Assembly: GCA_902764825.1 (NCBI GenBank)
Contig: CACWXL010000003.1
Span: forward strand, 248,001 to 312,000
DNA: 64,000 nt
Direction: 5' to 3'
DNA from: Oscillospiraceae bacterium
Lineage (GTDB): Bacteria > Bacillota > Clostridia > Saccharofermentanales > Saccharofermentanaceae
Of the stretch, positions 18,072-27,014 are shown piece by piece. The position numbers were made by a program, and so were the translations under genes. The notes under the pieces are model-generated. The model was not told the DNA's origin and ran no database searches. It saw nothing but the letters and a program-made list of their open reading frames with translations. The first letter of the stretch is position 1. Each line of letters begins with the position of its first letter.

Positions 18072-18845
18072 ATGGACAGCTCATATTACGATTTGATCTT
18101 CAAGAGAAGATCCTTCCACAGATACGGTGAGCCGGACGGCAAGACCATTTCGCAGGAAGAACTAAATGAGATCTCTGAGATGTGGTATAAGTTCACGCCT
18201 CTTTTCGAAGGCATAAAGACTAAGATCAAGATCGTTCCGGGCAGTCAGACAAGCTGCAACAGGGGAGAAGAATACTGCATCCTCATCTACAGTGAGAAGA
18301 AGCCCGGGTATCTTCAGAATATCGGTTATATCGGCGAGCAGTTAGACCTCTACCTTACAGGCAAAGGGATAGGCCCTCTCTGGTTTGGAGTCGGAAGGAC
18401 AAAGGAGCGCAGATACGAAGGTCTGGAATACGTCATCATGATGGCGATGAGAAAGATCGATGACGATTCCAAATTCAGAAAGCCCGGTGACCTTTCATCA
18501 TTTATCCGTGTCCCCGTAGAAGAGTTCTGGGAAGGACCCGTGATGGAAGGTGTTACGGAAAACGTCAGACTTACTCCCACTGCATGCAATATCCAGCCGT
18601 GGAAGGTCGTTAATAAAGGTGACGGAACGCTTGAGGTATACCGTTACAGAAGACCCGGCAAGCACGGCATCATCCCGCCGTTCAGGCTCGCGTATTTCGG
18701 TTCCATCGATATCGGCATCTTCATGCTCTTTATGGACATCTGTCTGGAGCATAAGGGAATAGAGTTTGAAAGAGAACTCACGCCTGATGACGGTAACTTC
18801 CAAAGGCTTAATCTCAATGCAGTATACAAATTGAAAGGTGAATAA
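18072..18845 (+). CDS. nitroreductase-fold protein (TM1586-type)
   Basis: The 257-residue sequence fits the putative TM nitroreductase family, FMN-dependent oxidoreductases of unknown substrate. Features are the early KRRSFHRYG motif (about residues 11-19), corresponding to the Arg-Ser-x-Arg flavin-binding start, and the central LTPTACNIQPWKV motif, corresponding to the SAxNxQPW motif of nitroreductases. The C-terminal part has GSIDIGIFM. A GGGGGC element lies ahead of the ATG. The flavodoxin gene starts 1 nt after the stop codon, so the two form an operon in which the flavodoxin could supply electrons. That partnership is inferred from position. Confidence 0.78.
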   Translation: MDSSYYDLIFKRRSFHRYGEPDGKTISQEELNEISEMWYKFTPLFEGIKTKIKIVPGSQTSCNRGEEYCILIYSEKKPGYLQNIGYIGEQLDLYLTGKGIGPLWFGVGRTKERRYEGLEYVIMMAMRKIDDDSKFRKPGDLSSFIRVPVEEFWEGPVMEGVTENVRLTPTACNIQPWKVVNKGDGTLEVYRYRRPGKHGIIPPFRLAYFGSIDIGIFMLFMDICLEHKGIEFERELTPDDGNFQRLNLNAVYKLKGE

Positions 18846-18846
18846 A

Positions 18847-19332
18847 ATGAAGACAGCGATCGTTTATTATTCGATGCACGGAAATGTGCGTTATGTCGCA
18901 GAAAGAGTAGCGAAGGAATTAGGCGCCGACCTGATCGAGCTTAAGCCCGTAAAGGCATATCCCGATAAGGGTGCAATGCAGTTTATCTGGGGCGGTTCTG
19001 CCGTAACTTTCAAGAAGAAGCCGGACTTGGAGCCTTACAGCTTCAATGCGTCAGATTATGAACTGGTCATCATCGGCACACCTGTTTGGGCAAGCAATTT
19101 TACGCCTCCGCTCCGTACGTTTTTCGAGAACAACGATCTTACAGGAAAGAAGATCGCAGTTATCGCAACAAGCGCAGGCGGTGATTCGGCAAAGTGCCTT
19201 CAGGCGGTAAAGGAAGCTGCGCATGCAGAGTCTCTCGGTGCATCATTAAGTCTTATCGATCCCAAGGATAAGCCTTCCGAAGATGTCGAAAAGAAGATCA
19301 GCGGCTTTATCGAAGCCTGCAAAGCATTGTAA
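18847..19332 (+). CDS. flavodoxin-like protein
   Basis: This 161-residue protein is a flavodoxin-domain FMN carrier. The phosphate-binding loop YYSMHGNVRYVAERV (about 8-22) and the GTPVWASNFTPPLRTF region (about 77-92) match the flavodoxin/WrbA-like fold. The ATG at 18847 follows AAAGGTGA; an in-frame GTG 9 nt earlier lies inside the preceding gene and has no suitable spacing. It directly follows the nitroreductase gene. Its partner enzyme is not shown by the sequence. Confidence 0.85.
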   Translation: MKTAIVYYSMHGNVRYVAERVAKELGADLIELKPVKAYPDKGAMQFIWGGSAVTFKKKPDLEPYSFNASDYELVIIGTPVWASNFTPPLRTFFENNDLTGKKIAVIATSAGGDSAKCLQAVKEAAHAESLGASLSLIDPKDKPSEDVEKKISGFIEACKAL

Positions 19333-19390
19333 TCCTCAGGTTTTAGTTTAATATAATCACAGCCCGGTGCTGTGTTTTGAAAGGTTACGG

Positions 19391-20028
19391 ATGAGAAAGA
19401 TACTTATCACAAACGATGACGGAATAGATTCCGACGGAATAAGAAGACTTGCGGAAACAGCCGTGAGATTCGGCGAGGTATGGGTGGTAGCGCCATGCAG
19501 GCAGCACAGTGCGATGTCCCACTCTGCCACATTCTGGACACCGATCGATGTCTGGCCTGTTGATTTTCCGGTTGAAGGCGTACATGCATTTGCAACTTCC
19601 GGAACCCCGTCTGACTGCGTCTGCGTAGCCTTAAATGCGGTTCTCCCATTCAAGCCCGACAACGTATTCTGCGGCATCAACGAAGGTTATAACATCGCAT
19701 CTTCGATACAGTATTCCGGCACATGCGGAGCTGCCTTCGAAGCGGCAAACCAGGGCTGCCACACGATAGCATTCTCTGAATATCACGAAGGACCTCATGA
19801 CGTCGCTGACAAGTATATTGAGGAGATCACTTCCGTATTGATAGATAAGCCTCTCGGCGTTAACGAGATCTGGAATATCAATTTCCCGGGCTGTACTCTT
19901 GAAGCGAAGGTGCAAAGCGTACTTATATGTTCGATTATGTGCCTGTCTGGGACGCCGAGGAAGGCACGGACTTAAGGGCAGTTATCGACAACTATGTTGC
20001 TGTCGGCAAAGTAAGGAATTACAGCTGA
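19391..20028 (+). pseudogene. surE: surE 5'-nucleotidase, disrupted by an internal frameshift/deletion
   Basis: SurE is a nucleoside 5'-monophosphate phosphatase. Residues 1-171 are a good match, with ITNDDG, the downstream S-H-S-A metal-site region, SGTPSDCV and NINFPGC. After about nt 19905 this frame continues as unrelated residues to a stop at 19973-19975. The expected SurE C-terminus (EEGTDLRAVIDNYVAVGKV) is encoded in another frame, ending at 20026-20028. The distance between NINFPGC and EEGTDL is shorter than in intact SurE by an estimated 30-40 residues, so the lesion is probably a frame-changing deletion. The DUF1295 gene starts 5 nt after the second stop, as in an operon. A sequencing error cannot be excluded. 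Confidence 0.7.
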
Positions 20029-20033
20029 GCATC

Positions 20034-20900
20034 ATGAGTTCTGTCAGGGAAAACAAATCTTTGAGCATACTCATAATCACCGGTATATATCTTATTGCGG
20101 TGACCGTAGCTTTGTGCACTTATCTGATGCTCCCTTTCGCGTTCTGGATAAATCTCCTGATATCTGACATTGCGGCAACCGTATTCGTGTTCATATTCAG
20201 CGTCATCTTCAGGAATGCATCCGTATATGATCCTTACTGGAGCGTTCAGCCCATTGTGATAGTGCTGTGCTATGCACTGGGCAGCAAACTGACATTTGCG
20301 ACGTTCCTTATCCTCATATCGGTCTTTTACTGGGGAATAAGGCTTACGGGCAATTGGGCATATACGTTCGGAGGGCTTAACTGCCAGGACTGGCGCTATA
20401 CCAAGTTCGAAAAGGAGACGGGAAAGCTTTATCAGTTCATCAGCTTTACCGGCATCCACATGATGCCGACGCTGATTGTTTATCTCTGCACGCTGCCGGC
20501 TGTTTTCGTAATAAAGAACGAAGTGCAGGCAAATGCAGGAAGCATTGCCGGCACCGTGATCTGCATTTGCGCTGCCACGCTGCAGCTTGTTTCTGATACC
20601 CAGATGCACAGATACAGAAAGAGCGGCAGGCACGGGCTTATCAGGACCGGTCTCTGGAAATATGCAAGGCATCCGAATTATCTGGGAGAGATACTGATGT
20701 GGTGGGGAATAGGCATTCAGGCCGTATCCGTCATGCCTCAATACTGGTGGCTTCTTGCAGGCGCTCTTGCAAATACCGTAATGTTCTTTACCGTAAGTAT
20801 TCCCCTGGCAGACAAGAGACAGTCGCAAAAGCCCGGATATGCCGAGTATAAGGCTTCAACAAGGAGCCTTCTTCCTGTCCCGAAAAAGCAGGCAACTTAA
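20034..20900 (+). CDS. DUF1295 / steroid 5-alpha-reductase-like membrane protein
   Basis: This 288-residue protein belongs to the DUF1295 family, related to eukaryotic steroid 5-alpha reductases and isoprenylcysteine methyltransferases. It has about seven membrane helices. It carries the conserved NWAYTFGG and DWRYTKF segments and the C-terminal LIRTGLWKYARHPNYLGE motif, the NADPH-site signature of the superfamily. The substrate is unknown. The ATG at 20034 starts just after the second-frame stop of surE and has no strong ribosome binding site, so translational coupling is likely. The 3' end overlaps a convergent lipoprotein gene by 4 bp. Confidence 0.82.
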   Translation: MSSVRENKSLSILIITGIYLIAVTVALCTYLMLPFAFWINLLISDIAATVFVFIFSVIFRNASVYDPYWSVQPIVIVLCYALGSKLTFATFLILISVFYWGIRLTGNWAYTFGGLNCQDWRYTKFEKETGKLYQFISFTGIHMMPTLIVYLCTLPAVFVIKNEVQANAGSIAGTVICICAATLQLVSDTQMHRYRKSGRHGLIRTGLWKYARHPNYLGEILMWWGIGIQAVSVMPQYWWLLAGALANTVMFFTVSIPLADKRQSQKPGYAEYKASTRSLLPVPKKQAT

Positions 20901-21712
20901 GAAATCTGGATTCCCTTTTTTGTGTTAAATCTCTTGAAGTCATCCCTGTAGACCGTGCAGTCATCGGGATTTACCGAGAAGAACCATAAGCCGTATGCGA
21001 TTATGATGGCATCTTCCCTGGAACATACGCAGTGCTGGCCGCTTACAAGATAGCAGAGCTTATCGTAATGCTTCTTGAAGCCGTATAAGACTTTGCCGTG
21101 ACCGTAATTGCTGCCGGAATCTTCAAAGTAGGGCATGCCCAGGTCGTTCCTCAGGTATTCGAAAGATATCCATGACACCTGACGGGAATCGAATTTCTCG
21201 ATATCTTCGATATATTCGCTTATGGTAAATACCGCTCTGTGGTCGCCGTATTTGTATTCGAACCAGTTTGAATGGCCGATCTTGGTCTGATCGGGATTGG
21301 CCTTTACGGCTTCTATGTAATCGTCGTATGTATAAGCGCCCTTCTCAAGCCACCCGAGATCTGATGCCAGACGGTACAGCTCGAAGACTTCTTTGTCACC
21401 ATCGGACGTTATGTATTCATCGATGTTGACGTTCATGCTTATCGTCATGTCATCAATGGTTCCGGGGAAGAGATTGTATGTAATGCTCTTTGAGAAGTCA
21501 GGACCCGCAGGTTCGGTTTCCGTTGTCTCAGTTGTCGTCTCTGAAGTTGTCGTGACTGTAGTCGTCTCGGATGTTGTCGTGACAGAAGTGCTCTCCGTGG
21601 TACTTTCCGAAGGCTCGGTCCCGCAGGATGCCGCTGATGCGCACAAGCAGGCTGTAAGCAATAAGCTTACGGCTTTTCTGACTGCCCGGTTCCTGTAATC
21701 TGACTTTTTCAT
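20897..21712 (-). CDS. lipoprotein of unknown function with Ser/Thr-rich linker
   Basis: A 271-residue protein with no recognised domain. It has a basic N-terminus, a hydrophobic core and a lipobox-like ASAASC near residue 30. About 40 residues of almost pure Ser/Thr/Glu/Val repeats (SETTTVTTTSETT-type) follow as a surface linker, then a ~200-residue globular domain rich in aromatic and acidic residues. The same linker style occurs in the GH9 lipoprotein, MltG and the zinc-ribbon protein of this window. The ATG has no ribosome binding site, and TATTAT lies 7 nt upstream, so it is a further candidate for a leaderless message. Confidence 0.65.
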   Translation of the reverse strand: MKKSDYRNRAVRKAVSLLLTACLCASAASCGTEPSESTTESTSVTTTSETTTVTTTSETTTETTETEPAGPDFSKSITYNLFPGTIDDMTISMNVNIDEYITSDGDKEVFELYRLASDLGWLEKGAYTYDDYIEAVKANPDQTKIGHSNWFEYKYGDHRAVFTISEYIEDIEKFDSRQVSWISFEYLRNDLGMPYFEDSGSNYGHGKVLYGFKKHYDKLCYLVSGQHCVCSREDAIIIAYGLWFFSVNPDDCTVYRDDFKRFNTKKGIQIS

Positions 21713-21719
21713 AAGAGCA

Positions 21720-21728
21720 ATAATATCA
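21720..21728 (-). promoter_or_regulatory. extended -10, possible leaderless start
   Basis: On the minus strand TGA-TATTAT ends 7 nt before the ATG at 21712. Confidence 0.4.
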
Positions 21729-21791
21729 CGATTTGATGAGAGCGGTCATATCTTAATGAACGAATGACGGGAAAAGGCCGTCCTGTAATTA

Positions 21792-21800
21792 TGGTAAAAT
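21792..21800 (+). promoter_or_regulatory. extended -10 of the CPBP-rluA-murI operon
   Basis: TGG-TAAAAT lies 36 nt before the ATG at 21837 and leaves room for the GGGGAGG ribosome binding site. Confidence 0.45.
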
Positions 21801-21836
21801 AACAGAAAATCCGCGAAGGACGAGGGGAGGCATGAA

Positions 21837-22982
21837 ATGGATACTGCAGATACCAAGTCTTTAGATAAGAAGCGGCTGATAGTATTTATCGCTGTCGCAT
21901 ATTGCGTTTCATTTTTGATGATGATCCCGATGTATATCGGAAAGCAGAAGGGCTTGGACCTTACCCAGATCGTAAATGCCCAGATGTGCTCGCCCGCTGC
22001 CGGAGTCGCTTTGGGATTCCTTCTTTGCTATAAGGGCGAGAAGCGCGTTCCGAAGTTCTTCATGGCCGTGCTGGTCATTAACTACATTATCCAGCTGCTG
22101 CTCGGCATCGCGAGCGTCTTCTTTATGCCTTTCCGGGCTTCTGAAGTGATCGATCTTGCAGAGCTCCTCGGTTCATCCGGCACAAGTTCTGATATCACGG
22201 GAGTCTCAACTCAGCTTCCGGCGGGCCAGATATATAATCTGATCGGACAGAGTGTTCTTATAGAGACTTCGATCCTTCTCTGGATAGCCTATTTTGTTGC
22301 AGGCAGGGAGAGACGTAAGTTCGCCGGGCTCTCGAGAAACAACGAGGGTAAGGGCATCTTACTGGTCTTATTGTTCGTCGTGCTCTATCTGGCGAGAAAT
22401 ATCGGACCTCTCATGCTTGAAGGCGTTATCAGCGGAAACTTGCAGCTCTATATGTCAGAATATGCGGACCTTGCAAAGAACAGATTGTTTGTGCTTTCCG
22501 TATTAGGACTTTTTATAAATTATCCTCTGACCATAATCGCTTTCCTGGGCGAAGAATACGGCTGGAGATATTTCCTGCAGCCAATAATGCAGAAGAAGTT
22601 CGGCATGAGGGCAGGCGTTATCCTTCTCGGCATAGTATGGGGCTTATGGCACATACCGGTTGATACATTCTTCTATACTGAAGATTCCGTTCCCCAGATG
22701 ATAACGGGACAGATAATCACATGCGTCTTCTTAGGCATTTTCTTCGGATATGCATATCTCAAGACGAATAATATCTGGGTTCCTGTGGCAATGCATTTCC
22801 TCAATAACAATCTCATACCGATCATTACCGGCACGTTCTCGGCAAGTGTTCTGCAGGACCAGCATGTCGAATGGCTGTATCTTATTGAGGTATTAGTGAT
22901 AGACTTTATCTTCTTCGGACTTTTTATCTTCGCGAAAGAATACCGGAGCAGAAAAAAAGCAAAAGAGGCAGCAGATGCGTGA
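21837..22982 (+). CDS. CPBP-family intramembrane metalloprotease
   Basis: The protein is a membrane-embedded CPBP (CAAX protease and bacteriocin-processing, Abi) protease homologue. It has about eight helices. The three family motifs are all present: EEYGWR (glutamates plus arginine), WGLWHIP (first histidine) and HFLNNN (second histidine and asparagine). Bacterial members act in bacteriocin self-immunity, signalling or unknown processing. No bacteriocin gene is nearby, so the substrate is open. GGGGAGG lies 6 nt before the ATG. The stop overlaps the next gene by 8 nt, making it first in an operon with a pseudouridine synthase and murI. Confidence 0.9.
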   Translation: MDTADTKSLDKKRLIVFIAVAYCVSFLMMIPMYIGKQKGLDLTQIVNAQMCSPAAGVALGFLLCYKGEKRVPKFFMAVLVINYIIQLLLGIASVFFMPFRASEVIDLAELLGSSGTSSDITGVSTQLPAGQIYNLIGQSVLIETSILLWIAYFVAGRERRKFAGLSRNNEGKGILLVLLFVVLYLARNIGPLMLEGVISGNLQLYMSEYADLAKNRLFVLSVLGLFINYPLTIIAFLGEEYGWRYFLQPIMQKKFGMRAGVILLGIVWGLWHIPVDTFFYTEDSVPQMITGQIITCVFLGIFFGYAYLKTNNIWVPVAMHFLNNNLIPIITGTFSASVLQDQHVEWLYLIEVLVIDFIFFGLFIFAKEYRSRKKAKEAADA

Positions 22983-23976
22983 TTTCAAAGTCAACGGCTC
23001 CCAGGACGGCCTTCACGTCGTAAAGGCATCTTTAGAGGCATTCCCGCAGCTTAAGTCCGCGGATCTTTTCCACGCCCTTAAAAGGCGCGACATAAGGATC
23101 GACGGCAAAAAGATCAATAAGGACATTGCGGTAAAGGCAGGCAGCACAGTAGAGATATGGCTTCCTGATGAGCTTTTCGAGGTCTCGAAAAAAGCTCCTG
23201 CCAAAACTTCGGAGAAGATGTATGAGATCGTCGCCGAGACCAAGGGACTTCTCATCGTCAATAAATTCCAGGGCATCGCGGTCCATTCGGGCAAGAGCGA
23301 CATCGATGACACCCTGATCGACCAGATCAGGAAAAACACCAGGTTCAAGGAAGCAGAGCTCTGCCACCGGATCGATATGAATACCGGAGGTCTGGTGCTG
23401 ATCGCAAAGAATAAGCAGGCGCTGGCAGACTGCGTCGCGCTCTTCAAGAATGACCTTGTAACCAAAAGATACAGGGCGCTCGTGCTCGGCGAACCTGACG
23501 AAGGCGAGCCTGCGGTAGGCGAGGACGGAACTCTCTATAAGGAAGTTAAGGGGTATCTTGAGAAGACCAAGGCCGGCAAGGTCTATATCCATGACGAGAA
23601 GCAGCCGGGCGATCTGGACATCGCTACAAAGTACCGTATCTTAAAGACTTTTAAGGATGTGGGACCTGACGGTGAGAGCGTATCAGACTTGGAGTTAGAG
23701 CTCGTAACCGGCAGAACGCACCAGATCAGGGCACAGTTTGCGCACCTGGGACACCCGGTCATAGGTGACGGCAATTACGGGCGCAATAAGGTCAATATGC
23801 ATTTCGAGACTTCTGATGGAAAAAAGGTCAGATATCAGCAGCTCTTCTCGTGCCAGATAATGTTCGGCAGGATCCCGAAGAACAACATGCACGTTGACGT
23901 GTCGGGCAAAACCTTTAAAATAGGACCAGATTATAATGTTCGCCTTAATAAGGGGAAGAAGGATATAAATGACTGA
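22975..23976 (+). CDS. RluA-family pseudouridine synthase
   Basis: An rRNA or tRNA pseudouridine synthase with an N-terminal S4-like domain (about 20-65) and a RluA catalytic domain. The catalytic motif reads HRIDMNTGGL instead of the usual HRLD-x-x-TSG, with Asp134 as the catalytic residue. The C-terminal motif TGRTHQIRAQFAHLGHPVIGD is canonical. The substituted catalytic loop occurs in a subset of Firmicute RluA proteins, and the target uridine is unknown. It overlaps the upstream gene by 8 nt and murI by 8 nt, so translation is coupled. Confidence 0.9.
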   Translation: MRDFKVNGSQDGLHVVKASLEAFPQLKSADLFHALKRRDIRIDGKKINKDIAVKAGSTVEIWLPDELFEVSKKAPAKTSEKMYEIVAETKGLLIVNKFQGIAVHSGKSDIDDTLIDQIRKNTRFKEAELCHRIDMNTGGLVLIAKNKQALADCVALFKNDLVTKRYRALVLGEPDEGEPAVGEDGTLYKEVKGYLEKTKAGKVYIHDEKQPGDLDIATKYRILKTFKDVGPDGESVSDLELELVTGRTHQIRAQFAHLGHPVIGDGNYGRNKVNMHFETSDGKKVRYQQLFSCQIMFGRIPKNNMHVDVSGKTFKIGPDYNVRLNKGKKDIND

Positions 23977-24808
23977 TAACAGACCGATCGGAGTTTTCGA
24001 TTCAGGTATAGGAGGACTTACGGTCCTGAGAGAGATCTGGGAAGCGGTGCCCGAAGAGAGCACCATCTATTTCGGTGACAATTCGAGATCTCCCTACGGC
24101 ACCAAGTCCAGAAGCACGATAATCCGCTATTCCCTGCAGAATATGAAGTTCCTGGAGAGCAGGGACGTCAAGATGATCGTCGTTGCCTGCAATACCGCGA
24201 GCGCTTATGCATATGAAGAGCTTAAGGCAAGGGCTAAGGTCCCTGTCGTTGAAGTGGTGACACCGGGCGCAGACGTTGCCTGCAGAGCCACAAAGAACGG
24301 AAAGATCGGCATTATCGCCACAAAGGGAACCATATCGACAGGCGTTTATAAGAAGGCTGTGGAGGACAGGGCAAAAGAGCTCGGAATGAATAATATCGAG
24401 ATATTCCAGCAGGCATGCCCTCTGTTCGTATCCCTCGCGGAAGAAGGCTGGTGGGATACCGAGGTCACGAGACTTACGGCTGAGGAGTATCTTAAGCCCT
24501 TGAAGGCAGCGGGTGTCGATACCCTTGTAATGGCCTGCACGCACTATCCTCTGCTTTCAAAGGTTATTAAAGAAGTAATGGGCGACGGTGTCGTCCTCGT
24601 TAATACGGGAGAAGCTACGGCGCGGGTCGTAAAAGAGCTCCTGGGAAGCGAAGGAACGGCTTCTGAAGGAAATAAGTGCCCTGTAAGGGAGTTTTATACG
24701 AGCGATGAGCCTGAGCTCTTTGAGCAGGTGGCAGCGCCGTTCCTGGGCGAGGGTCTGCCTTCAGGAACCAGGCATTTTACGACGGATAAATATGAGGTGA
24801 CTGTCTGA
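23969..24808 (+). CDS. murI: glutamate racemase
   Basis: MurI converts L-glutamate to D-glutamate for peptidoglycan. The start reads GVFDSGIGGLTVLREI. The two catalytic cysteines lie in VACNTAS (Cys74) and ACTHYPLL (Cys190). The conserved FGDNSRSPYGTK and PVVEVVTPG blocks are present. The 279-residue length is slightly above the family mean. AAGGGGAAGAAGG precedes the ATG inside the end of the upstream gene. The stop overlaps the next start as TGATG. Confidence 0.96.
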   Translation: MTDNRPIGVFDSGIGGLTVLREIWEAVPEESTIYFGDNSRSPYGTKSRSTIIRYSLQNMKFLESRDVKMIVVACNTASAYAYEELKARAKVPVVEVVTPGADVACRATKNGKIGIIATKGTISTGVYKKAVEDRAKELGMNNIEIFQQACPLFVSLAEEGWWDTEVTRLTAEEYLKPLKAAGVDTLVMACTHYPLLSKVIKEVMGDGVVLVNTGEATARVVKELLGSEGTASEGNKCPVREFYTSDEPELFEQVAAPFLGEGLPSGTRHFTTDKYEVTV

Positions 24809-25236
24809 TGGGTATAAGATCTGAAGAGCAGTGCCTGCTCGTGATCAGGTCCGGAATGTACGGTGAGCCCCTGACGACAAAGGGCACGATTACCGTTGAA
24901 GGCGCAAGAACAGTTTATAACTGGACTGAAAAACATAATGAGCAGGAAAAAGAAACTCATTTTGTAATGACTCTTATTAAAGAAGAATCAAAAGCCATTG
25001 TCGTAAGAAACGGCGACGTAACTTCGAGAATGGTCTTTGAGGCCGGAAATAAGACAACAAGCACTATGAATACGGCTTTCGGGCCTATTGAAGTCGTTAT
25101 AGATACTGATTATATCAACTTTCCGGGAGGCTTAATTGACGGCGCTGAGATCAGTTATACGCTCGATCCGGACAGCGGTGATCCGATCAGGAATATCTTT
25201 TCGATAAAAAGGCTCTTGCAAAACGAAGAAATATAA
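24808..25236 (+). CDS. DUF1934 (YwiB-like) beta-barrel protein
   Basis: A 142-residue cytoplasmic protein of the DUF1934 family, a small lipocalin-like beta barrel of unknown role in Firmicutes. It is predominantly beta, with the typical GTITVEGARTVYNWTE, MVFEAGNKTTSTMNTAFGP and ISYTLDPDSG segments. It starts in the TGATG overlap with murI, so it belongs to the same operon. The promoter of rpmF must lie near its end. Confidence 0.8.
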   Translation: MGIRSEEQCLLVIRSGMYGEPLTTKGTITVEGARTVYNWTEKHNEQEKETHFVMTLIKEESKAIVVRNGDVTSRMVFEAGNKTTSTMNTAFGPIEVVIDTDYINFPGGLIDGAEISYTLDPDSGDPIRNIFSIKRLLQNEEI

Positions 25237-25280
25237 GGTATTATCTTCAAGCATTTGTGTAAAGAAAGAGGTGAAGATGA

Positions 25281-25466
25281 ATGGCACATCCGAAGCGTAA
25301 ATGGTCGAAGGCAAGGACAGCTCGTCACAGAAGCGCATGGAAACTTAACATGCCGGGTCTCGTTGAATGTCCCCAGTGTCATGCTAAGATGCTTCGCCGC
25401 ACGGTCTGCAAGAACTGCGGTTACCTGGATGGAAAACAGGTTATCAAAGTCGACGAAGACATTTGA
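25281..25466 (+). CDS. rpmF: 50S ribosomal protein L32
   Basis: This is a zinc-binding form of L32, a structural protein of the large ribosomal subunit. The 61-residue sequence starts MAHPKRKWSKAR and carries a C-x2-C...C-x2-C zinc ribbon (Cys30, Cys33, Cys43, Cys46). AAAGAGGTGAAG precedes the ATG. A terminator ends the gene. Confidence 0.97.
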   Translation: MAHPKRKWSKARTARHRSAWKLNMPGLVECPQCHAKMLRRTVCKNCGYLDGKQVIKVDEDI

Positions 25467-25490
25467 TCAAATTAAGAAGTATTACTTAAC

Positions 25491-25530
25491 GAGGCAGTGT
25501 TATGGAATTAAGGCACTGCCTCTTATTTTT
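25491..25530 (+). terminator. Rho-independent terminator after rpmF
   Basis: GAGGCAGTG (25491-25499) pairs with CACTGCCTC (25514-25522), followed by TTATTTTT. Confidence 0.85.
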
Positions 25531-25550
25531 GCAAAGAAAGGAGTTAAGGC

Positions 25551-26882
25551 ATGAGTAAACCGGTCGTGGCAATAGTGGGAAGACCTAATGTAGGTAAATC
25601 CTCTCTGTTCAACACAATCTACGGCGAACGCATTTCCATCGTTCATGACACCCCCGGTGTCACCAGAGACCGTATCTATGCCGAGACTTCCTGGTGCGGC
25701 AGAGACTTCATTATGATCGATACGGGCGGTATTGAGCCCGATACGGGAGATGACATTATCCTGCAGCAGATGCGCGTCCAGGCTGAGATCGCGATCGAGA
25801 CTGCTGATGTCATCCTTTTTATGTGCGACCTCAAGAGCGGCCTTACGGCAGCCGATGAGGAGATCGCCGTCATGCTCAGGAAAGCAGGACGTCCCGTTGT
25901 TGTCTGCGTCAATAAATCAGACTATGTAGGCGACCCTCCGCCGGAATTCTATGAATTCTATAATTTGGGATTAGAGGATGTCTGTGCCATCTCGGCAGCT
26001 CACAAGTTAGGCCTTGGCGAGATGCTCGATATGGTCGTATCCAAGTTCCCTCCGGCAGAAGAGGGTGAAGGCAAGGATGACACGATAAGAGTCGCGATCA
26101 TCGGCAGACCTAATGCCGGAAAGTCATCGTTGTCCAACAGACTTACCGGTACAGAGAGAAGCATCGTATCTGATATTGCGGGAACCACAAGAGATACGAT
26201 CGACTCCCTGATCGAGAACGAATACGGTTCATTTACTATCGTGGATACTGCCGGAATGCGTAAGAAGGGCAAGATCGAAGACGTCATAGAGCGTTATTCG
26301 ATGGTAAGAGCCCTTGCTGCGGTAGACAGGGCAGATGTATGCGTTATCCTGATCGACGCCGAAGCAGGCGTAACAGAGCAGGATGCAAGGATCGCGGGTC
26401 TTGCGCACGATAACGGCAAGGCTTCAGTGATCGTTATCAACAAGTGGGATCTTATAGAGAAGCAGACCGGAACGCTTGAGACCATGGAGAAGATCGTAAA
26501 AGAACGTCTTCCTTTCATGGATTATGCCCCGGTGCTCTTTATCTCCGCCAAGACAGGTCAGCGCACGGACAAGCTTTTCGCGCTGATAAATACTGTATAT
26601 GAGAATTCCAAGAAACGCCTTACTACAAGCGTTCTCAACAAGATGATATCCGAGGCAGTTACACAGGTTCCGACACCTCAGGACAAGGGCAGGCATCTCC
26701 GCATCTATTACGGCACACAGGTTTCCGTGCAGCCGCCCACGTTCGTGCTCTTCGTCAACGACAAGGAATTGTCGCATTTTTCCTATGAGAGATATCTCGA
26801 GAACCAGCTTAGAAGAAACTTCGGATTCGAAGGCGTTCCAATACGTCTCCTTTTGCGTAATAAGAGCGGCGATGAAGACTGA
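25551..26882 (+). CDS. der: ribosome biogenesis GTPase Der (EngA)
   Basis: Der is an essential GTPase for 50S subunit maturation with two tandem G domains. G domain 1 begins GRPNVGKSS (about residue 9) and G domain 2 GRPNAGKSS (about 183). Each has its DTxG and NKxD motifs, and a KH-like RNA-binding domain forms the last ~85 residues. The length of 443 residues is standard. AAAGGAG precedes the ATG, and it starts right behind the rpmF terminator. Confidence 0.97.
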   Translation: MSKPVVAIVGRPNVGKSSLFNTIYGERISIVHDTPGVTRDRIYAETSWCGRDFIMIDTGGIEPDTGDDIILQQMRVQAEIAIETADVILFMCDLKSGLTAADEEIAVMLRKAGRPVVVCVNKSDYVGDPPPEFYEFYNLGLEDVCAISAAHKLGLGEMLDMVVSKFPPAEEGEGKDDTIRVAIIGRPNAGKSSLSNRLTGTERSIVSDIAGTTRDTIDSLIENEYGSFTIVDTAGMRKKGKIEDVIERYSMVRALAAVDRADVCVILIDAEAGVTEQDARIAGLAHDNGKASVIVINKWDLIEKQTGTLETMEKIVKERLPFMDYAPVLFISAKTGQRTDKLFALINTVYENSKKRLTTSVLNKMISEAVTQVPTPQDKGRHLRIYYGTQVSVQPPTFVLFVNDKELSHFSYERYLENQLRRNFGFEGVPIRLLLRNKSGDED

Positions 26883-27014
26883 TATTTTGTGAAATATCAC
26901 AGTCACAAATAGCGCTTATTCAGTAGCAAAATATTACTCGGTTTAAATTAATAATTATTAGAAATATCGGCTTTGGGCTTGATGCCCGATCTATTGACTT
27001 GGGAGAAATCATTT

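Noticed and set aside
20019..20828. 269-codon open frame antisense to the DUF1295 gene
   Set aside because: The sense strand gives a clear membrane protein with family motifs. The antisense product is low-complexity basic/His-rich without an initiation site.
21837..22982. Bacteriocin immunity role for the CPBP protease
   Set aside because: No bacteriocin precursor or export gene is nearby, and the operon partners are housekeeping genes.
26881..26898. GATATTT/AAATATC inverted repeat at the der stop as a terminator
   Set aside because: The stem is AT-only, short and lacks a T-tract.
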